From the NCBI RefSeq assembly GCF_963966145.1, contig NC_091046.1, positions 558,001 to 622,000 on the forward strand: a DNA stretch of 64,000 nt, in the 5' to 3' direction. The stretch is from Tenebrio molitor. Lineage: Eukaryota > Arthropoda > Insecta > Coleoptera > Tenebrionidae. The notes below the pieces were generated by a model. That model did no database searches. It was given only the letters and a program-made list of their open reading frames with translations, and was not told where the DNA came from. Positions 57,866 through 64,000 of this stretch are shown here, one piece after another; the first letter of the stretch is position 1; every line of letters starts with the position of its first letter. Both the position numbers and the translations under genes were made by a program.

Positions 57866-60800
57866 TTATTCCATCGACTTCAAAGCTTCGATCGCCGCCT
57901 GCAGCCTCTCCAGTTCCACAGTGGTCTGAGTCAGCTTCTCGCTGTTTGCCTGCTGCACCTCTGGAGGTACTTTAGTGGTGTAGTCCGCTGCGGAGATCGC
58001 TTGGTTCAACTTGTTCTTCGTGCCTTGTAGAAACTCTAGTTTCTTCTCGATTTTGGCGACCTCCTTCGCCGGCTCTATCAGACCTTTGAGCAACAAGTTC
58101 ACCTGACATTTGTCGGAAACGGTGATGATAGCGCACCCTTCCGGCGCGGTTTCATTCACGCCGATTTTCGAACAATACGACAGCGTCTGTAGCGCTGGGA
58201 CATACCTAGTTACAATTTCCGCAGTGCAAGAATCGCTACATTGCAAATATGCTGTAAAAAAATAAAATTAATAACAACATCACGGGTTACGCTTCCGGCG
58301 CGACTTACCTTCAGTTTTCGTCTTGTTGGGTAAGTTGTAGTCGCTCCTGGCCGATCTGATCGCTTTAGCGACTTTCTGAATGAACTCTACCTCCTGTTCG
58401 ACGGTTTCGTTCCTCCAAGAACACTCGCCGATTTCAGGATAAGGTGCTACACATATGCTGGAAATATTGTTGCGGACCTCCTCCGGCCTCGGCAAGCGTT
58501 GGTACAATTCTTCAGTTATGAAAGGCATAAAAGGCGAGAGAAGTCGCAAACCCACTTCTAGAGCTCTGTAAAGTGTCGCTTGTGCGGTTCGTTTAGTTGT
58601 TTCGTCTTCGCTTGTGAATACCGGCTTGAGATATTCCTTAAAAACAAAAAATAGTTCACCATGTTACTGTTTTTGCCGCGATACCAACCAGATAGACGTC
58701 ACAAAGCTCGTACAACCACACGTTGTAGATGGCGGTGGTTGTGGTGGGAAAATCGTAACTTGCAAACCCATCGTTTGCATCTTCCACCGCGGAGGCCAAG
58801 CGACTCAACATCCACAAATCCATTACTTTCTCGTTGCCCACAAATTCTCCTCCGACTGGAGCTTTAAAATCTTCGCTGAAATAAGTCAACGCGAATCTCG
58901 TCGCGTTCCAAATTTTGTTGCAGAAGAATCTGTATCCTTGCACTCGCAATATGTCCAAGTTGATGTCGCGTCCGGAGCACATCGCACACAGACCGAATCT
59001 CAGAGCGTCCGTTCCGCATTCGGGGATTCCCTCTGGATAGTCGCGTTTCTGTCCCGCTTTGGCCTTCTCGATCTCGTTGGGGTCGAGGTTGCTCCCGAAG
59101 AGCTGCTCGTGGAGATTTTCCAAGGTAATCCCGTGGATGACGTCCATGGGATCGATCACATTGCCCAAAGATTTACTCATTTTGCGACCGTGCGCGTCTC
59201 TCACGATCGGATGGAGGTAGATCTCTTTGAAGGGAAGTTTCCCGATGAGTTTCTGGCCGAAGAATACCATCCGCGCCACCCAAAAGAAAAGGATGTCGTG
59301 TCCCGTCTCTAGAAGAGAGGTGGGATAAAAGACGCGCAAATCTTCGGTTTCTTCGGGCCAGCCGAAGATGGAAAATGGGAAAAGCGCGGAAGAAAACCAA
59401 GTGTCTAGGACGTCCTCGTCTTGTCTGAGGATCACGTCGTCCACGGTAGTTTTGTATATTTTCGCGGCCTTCTCTCGGGCTTCCTCCTCGGTGCGACCGG
59501 ATATCCAGTGAGCGTTGGCTTCGGCCTGAAAAGGTACAAATATTTTACTTGTTTCTCGACGTCAACGAAGATTTTCGACATACTTCCTGAATAGGTTTTC
59601 CGGTGCACCGGCTCTTCAAACGAACAAAATACGCCGGAATCCTGTGACCCCACCACAACTGTCTCGAAATGCACCAATCTCTTATTCCGTTCATCCAATA
59701 GTGCCAAGTTTTGATGTGCATTTCGGGTATGATTTTTAGTTCTCCGGAATTGACAGCTTCCACGGCTTTGGCAGCCATCTCGTCGCATTTCACGTACCAC
59801 TGGGGTTTCAGCATCGGCTCGATGATGTCTTTGCTGCGGCTGCACACCGGCACCACCATCGGATTGTTTTTGGTCTCCACGTACAATCCCAAATTCTTCA
59901 ATTCCTCAAGGATTGCTTTCCTCGCTTCGAAACGTTTCATACCCTAACGTACAACAAATTTAGACGTAGATCCAGTCGGCTACGAAAAATTAAAGTCGAT
60001 TCGTAATTTGACTCGTACTATTTTATTCGTACGAGTCAATCTACGAGTCGATTTTTGTATCTTACCGTGAATTTTCCATAATCCCCACGGATGTAACCTT
60101 TCTCGTCGAAAATCGTAAGGAACCGTAGCTTATTCCTCTTTCCCACTTCGTAATCGTTCGGATCGTGAGCCGGAGTAATCTTCACGGCTCCAGTACCGAA
60201 CTCCCTGTCAACGAAATCGTCGAGGACGATCGGCAATTTTCGGTTGCAGAACGGATGCGTTACAAATTTACCGTGAAGGTGTTTGTATCGCTCGTCTTCT
60301 GGGTGCACCGCGACGGCCGTATCACCCAACATCGTCTCCACTCTGGTAGTCGCCACTACGATTTTCTCGTCGGAATCTTCCACTTTGTAGGCGAACGAAA
60401 CCAGAACCCCGAATTCGACTTTCTCGTCGTATCCCGGAACGGACAAGAACGTCCGTCCCGGAATCTCGATCTTGTCAACTTCGATGTCTGAAATGGCCGA
60501 TTTCAGGGTGCAGGACCAGTTGACGAGACGATTGGCGCGATAGATTAAGCCTTCTTCGTGCAGACGCACGAAAGCTTCCGTCACCGCGCGCGAAAGTCGC
60601 GGGTTCATGGTGAATTGCGCCCTGTCCCAGTCGAAAGACGATCCCAATTTTTTCAACTGATGGTAGATCCTGTCGCCTTTCCTGCAGACAAAAAATATAT
60701 GAAAAACACAACGAGGAGACAGGAACGAGACGTACTCTTCTTTCCATTCCCAGACTTTGTTGACAAAACCTTCGCGACCAACGTCGTGACGAGTTTTCTT

Positions 60801-61731
60801 CTCTTCCCGCCACAGTTTCTTCTCCACCACCACTTGAGTCGCTATGCCGGCGTGATCACAGCCTGGATTCCACAAGGTGGTTTCGCCTCTCATCCGATGC
60901 CTAAATTCGACAAATCAATTTATGACGTCGCATTTTATGGATAAGATCATACCATCTCACGATAGAGTCTTGTATCGCGTTGGTCAATGCGTGACCCAAA
61001 TGCAGCGATCCGGTGACGTTCGGAGGTGGAATTACGATTACAAATTTACCTTTGGGATTGGGATCCGCAACTGATTTTTTCTAAAACACCAGTCGGCAAA
61101 TAATAATTTTGTTATTGCAACACTGATAACAGTAGTGGATACATTTTCTTTTAAATACACCTGACATTTAACCTTTGTGGAAACCACCAAAGATTACAAT
61201 ACAATTTTTTTCGTCACTGTCAGGTCAAACGCAACATGAAAATGTTGATGAGGCAAAGAAAAAAATCAAAAAACATGTTTCTGATTCCAGTTGTAAAATT
61301 TTTAAACAATAAAAAATTCGTTGATCAAAAGAAATGCAATTCTCACCCCATATTCTGGCTTAAAGAATCCCTGCTGCTCCCACCACGGATACCACGCGGC
61401 TTCCACGAAGCCCGGACTGTACGCGTCTGGAAGCGGATTTTTCACATCCTTCTTCTGACCTGCTGGCGTCGGTACATCGTAAACGGCCGCTTCTTTCACT
61501 TCTTTCTTTTTTTCTTTTTTCTAGGAGCACTGTCAGTATCGAACATATGTTGTAACATTGGGTCACTCTTACCTCATTCTCTTTCTTGGGGGCCGCGTTC
61601 TGCTGCTTTTCTAGCTTCTGCTTCAGTTTGTCCAACTTGGCTTGTTTTTTGGCTTCTTTTTCCAGTTGTTTGGCGGTCTTGGGCGGACCCACGTTGCCGT
61701 TCTCAATTATCGCCTTCGTTTCATCGGCCAT
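57866..61731 (-). CDS. ValRS: Valyl-tRNA synthetase, cytosolic
   Basis: Nine exons on the minus strand: 61573-61731, 61347-61520, 60953-61080, 60736-60900, 60066-60681, 59584-59943, 58689-59525, 58309-58636 and 57866-58251. They total 3,153 nt (1,050 aa plus stop), with GT-AG junctions and continuous frame. It charges tRNA-Val with valine in the cytosol. The N-terminus is a Lys-rich helix (about 15-65), with no GST-like domain as in vertebrate VARS1. The class I signature HLGH is at 138-141 and KMSKS at 649-653. The CP1 editing domain is marked by TTRVETMLGD (319-328) and GTGAVKITPAHDPNDY (371-386). The anticodon-binding domain follows about 735, and the C-terminal coiled-coil arm is about 980-1045. 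All key motifs look intact. Residues 1-111 come from two small Lys-rich exons. Confidence 0.97.
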
Positions 61732-62513
61732 CGTTCACCGTTTCCTTAACAGCGTGAACACGTTACTAACTTTTGACAGTAAGTCAAAGTGACAGTCCGG
61801 TGACAGGCACCCCCCACCTTAAAGGGGAGAACCCATAGATAGTAATAAAGTGACCGCTAGAGGGACAGAATCCGTGGCGCTAAGTTTGAATTTTACACTG
61901 GTTTTACACAATTTTGCCGTTAGCAGAAGAGTTTCACTGCAAATTCTGATTTATGTAACCTCGAAACACTCATACTTGTCAACAATTTAGGTTTTCTCTT
62001 CGGAAACAATCAAAACATTCGACATTTTAAAATTACAAACCTACTGTCACGGTGTGTGATGTGTGAACAGAGTTGTTCTATGGTGTGAACATTAGATCTA
62101 CTCTCCCAACCCACAATGTTTTGTGCTTCTTTGTACATAAAAATATTGAATGAAACATTATAATTTAATCAAAATTATGTACAATTGCTTTTATAAAATA
62201 ATATGTTTAGTTTTATTGGTTTTATTACTCATAAATAAATATTTTTAAGAAGAGGTAGTTCAAGAGGGTTATTTGAATCCCACGTGATCAGAAACAAATT
62301 GGCGCGTTGCACGGATTGCCCGTTGGCGGGAAACTGTCAGAAGTCTGGAAGTTATTTGTTCTGACGTTGACTCATTAAAAGTTCATTATCATCTATTTCT
62401 GTGATAAAAGTGTAGTCAAAACTTTCTCCAATCGTTAAAAAGAGTTTTTCTGTGAGTGCTGTGCAGTTTGCACGGATTTTGTTTTGTGCTTTGGCAAGAA
62501 TAAGAGTCAAAAA
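61732..62513. promoter_or_regulatory. Divergent ValRS/CDC6 promoter region
   Basis: There are 782 bases between the two start codons. The CDC6-proximal half contains two E2F-like sites and a CACGTG E-box (about 62281). The ValRS-proximal part shows no recognised element. No TATA box in a convincing position was seen for either gene. Confidence 0.6.
62299..62333. promoter_or_regulatory. Two E2F sites upstream of CDC6
   Basis: TTGGCGCG (62299-62306) and TTGGCGGGAAA (62323-62333) lie 25 bases apart and about 180-215 bases upstream of the CDC6 start codon. The second matches the E2F/DP consensus TTSSCGSGAAA. CDC6 is an established E2F target in animals, so these sites also support the gene assignment. 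Confidence 0.75.
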
Positions 62514-64000
62514 ATGACTTCAGAACCGCCGGTACGACGATCGACAAGATTATCGGCCAAAGTGAATTCCACCAGATCCAGAAGAATAGCGACCAATCCT
62601 CCACTGATTATATCTTCAGACAACGAGGACGACGAGGTAGTGGTGTCTTTAGGACACAAAGAAAAAAGCATGACCAGCACCAGACCCAGGAGACTAGTCA
62701 CTAAACCTCCACCGATTATACCTTCAGAGAGTGAGGTCGAGGACGAAGATGACGAGAGGGTGTATTTAATACCGAAGCAAAAACTCCTGACCAGACCCAG
62801 GAGACTAGTCAATAAACGTCCATCGATCATATCTTCAGACAGTGACGTCGACAACGACGACGAGGTCGTGTTTTTGGAACCCGAGCCTCCCGTTTTGATA
62901 GATTTGACTGAGCCCCCCGCGCCCGTTTTATTAGATTTGACTGGACCCACAATCAAAAATATAGATCTCAATCCTGTCATAGTGCTGTCCAAGATGCCGA
63001 TGAACCCGCAAGCACGTGAACGGTCGACGGACAGCGAAATCGAGAAAACACTGTCCAAAGAGCCTCTCCGTACGCCCCAGAAGACCAAGTCGCGAAGCAC
63101 AGGAAGCGACAAATTCGTGACTCCCCCAAAACAGAGAAAAATCGACAGCGAAAACGACGAAAATGTCCCTCTGACCTCCCCCGTCACTCCCACCGTTCTG
63201 CTAGAGAAGCTCTCCTTGGTGGCTTCTGAGGAGAAAAACAACAGGAGAAAGCTGTTCGAAGAGAACGATTTGTATCTGAACGCGAGACGGGCGTTGCACA
63301 GCACGTGTCCCACCACCATGCCCGGGCGGCAGAAGGAGCTGGACGAGCTGAAAGGGTTCATATTGGGACACGTGGACAAAGGGACGTCGGGCACGTTGTA
63401 TATCAGCGGCCCCCCTGGAACGGGAAAAACGGCCTCCCTGAACTTGATCCTGGAGGACTCGAAGATCTTGGCGGAAATCAGTCAGGTTTACGTGAACTGT
63501 ACTTCGATAAAATCGTCAGGATCGATATTTTCACGAATCGCGAAAGACTTGGGAGTGAAGTCGGGTGGAAATAGCGAAAAGGAGTACATCAGTGCCGTCG
63601 AGAAGCATCTGCAAAGGCCCCACAAGACAATGTAAGTGAAAAAATGTCATATAGTTGAGGTTATGTAGTTCTTTGCGAATTTAAAGATGGCGGCCAGATG
63701 ACGTCACACGCACAAAAGGTTATGGAGTTTTGTAGAGAAAATGGTTTTTCTTTTGGTTTTCCCCTTTTGTCAATTGTATTTCACTATTTCTCAAAACTGT
63801 TTCATATTTAGGTCACTTTGACATTTAATATAGGTAGGAAATAGTTCTGAGAAGTAGTGAAATACTATTGACAAAAGAGGAAAACCAAAAGAAAAACACT
63901 GTAAATTCCGAGTTGGATATGTTTTGTTTTCGTTTTTCTTTGGGATTCTCTAGTTTTTTTTTTTTTGTAATCAGTCTTCTCGTGTTGGACGAGATCGACC
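62514..64000 (+). CDS. Cdc6: CDC6 replication licensing ATPase, 5' part
   Basis: Exon 1 is 62514-63631. Exon 2 begins at 63975 after a TTTTGTAATCAG acceptor and runs off the window. CDC6 is an AAA+ ATPase that loads MCM2-7 with ORC and CDT1 in G1. Residues 250-373 match CDC6 in order. Walker A GPPGTGKT is at 299-306, and exon 2 opens with Walker B-like LLVLDEID. The region before Walker A (ARRALHSTCPTTMPGRQKEL) is closer to CDC6 than to ORC1, and there is no BAH domain. Residues 1-249 are disordered, with three imperfect repeats (see findings), CDK-type sites at RTPQK, TPPK and SPVTP, and a cyclin-binding-type RKLF at 245-248. An in-frame TTG at 62484 is not a credible start. The remaining AAA+ and winged-helix parts are outside the window. 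Confidence 0.9.
63744..63897. mobile_element. Foldback MITE in CDC6 intron 1
   Basis: Arms of about 55 bases with roughly five mismatches: the left begins GTTTTTCTTTTGGTTTTCCC and the right in reverse complement GTTTTTCTTTTGGTTTTCCT. A loop of about 40 bases separates them. It occupies nearly half of the 343-base first intron of CDC6. In the transcript it would form a long hairpin. Confidence 0.85.

Noticed and set aside
58614..59312. 232-codon plus-strand open frame
   Set aside because: It is antisense to the KMSKS-containing exon of ValRS, which is clearly the real coding strand.
62484..62513. Upstream CDC6 start adding ten residues
   Set aside because: The codon at 62484 is TTG, not ATG. 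The ATG at 62514 in AAAATGA context is the first Met in frame.
62507..63394. 295-codon minus-strand open frame
   Set aside because: It lies antisense to CDC6 exon 1; the frame is open because of Ser/Asp codon use on the coding strand, and no domain is recognised.
62514..64000. Assignment to ORC1 instead of CDC6
   Set aside because: ORC1 usually has an N-terminal BAH domain, which is absent. The sequence before Walker A, and the E2F-type promoter, fit CDC6 better.
1..64000. CRISPR arrays, operons, bacterial genes
   Set aside because: Spliced animal genes throughout; no regularly spaced short repeats or prokaryotic gene organisation.

Overview
The window is animal nuclear DNA: AT-rich, with short coding exons split by GT-AG introns, long AT-rich introns and many small inverted-repeat transposons. 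Gene content and structure point to an insect. For example, the cytosolic valyl-tRNA synthetase is 1,050 codons long and lacks the N-terminal GST-like extension of vertebrates. A beetle is my best guess, but the order is inferred and not shown by the sequence. All coding models were assembled by hand from reading frame, splice sites and family resemblance. In every complete multi-exon model the exon lengths sum to a multiple of three.

Layout, left to right. (1) 1-16.9 kb: no recognisable gene; several MITEs, a THAP-domain relic and a pair of TCACGTGAC boxes. (2) 16.95-28.1 kb, plus strand: a 645-residue four-pass membrane protein with a long disordered tail carrying a PPxY motif. (3) 31.0-38.8 kb, plus: a suppressor-APC-domain protein (SAPCD2-like, 423 aa). 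Its 6.4 kb first intron holds a decayed type-B DNA polymerase of Polinton/Maverick type, interrupted by a MITE, next to a decayed BEL/Pao-type Gag. (4) 39.2-40.0 kb, minus: a single-exon DHHC palmitoyltransferase (ZDHHC24-like). (5) 40.75-57.1 kb, plus: a complete 14-exon DENND1/connecdenn gene (797 aa), a predicted Rab35 exchange factor with a clathrin/AP-2-binding tail. (6) 57.9-61.7 kb, minus: complete cytosolic valyl-tRNA synthetase, nine exons. (7) 62.5 kb to the window end, plus: the start of CDC6 (replication licensing), cut by the window edge just after the Walker B motif.

Gene arrangement: SAPCD2 and ZDHHC24, and DENND1 and ValRS, are convergent pairs with closely spaced 3' ends. ZDHHC24/DENND1 and ValRS/CDC6 are divergent pairs with 0.7-0.8 kb between start codons. 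The ValRS/CDC6 spacer carries two E2F-like sites close to CDC6. The genes belong to different processes (membrane traffic, cell polarity, translation, replication); I see no sign of an operon-like functional cluster.

The most unusual content is the mobile DNA. About twenty short inverted-repeat elements were found by eye. Many have TA-CAG...CTG-TA ends, as expected of Tc1/mariner-type MITEs. Two of them lie back to back in a DENND1 intron.
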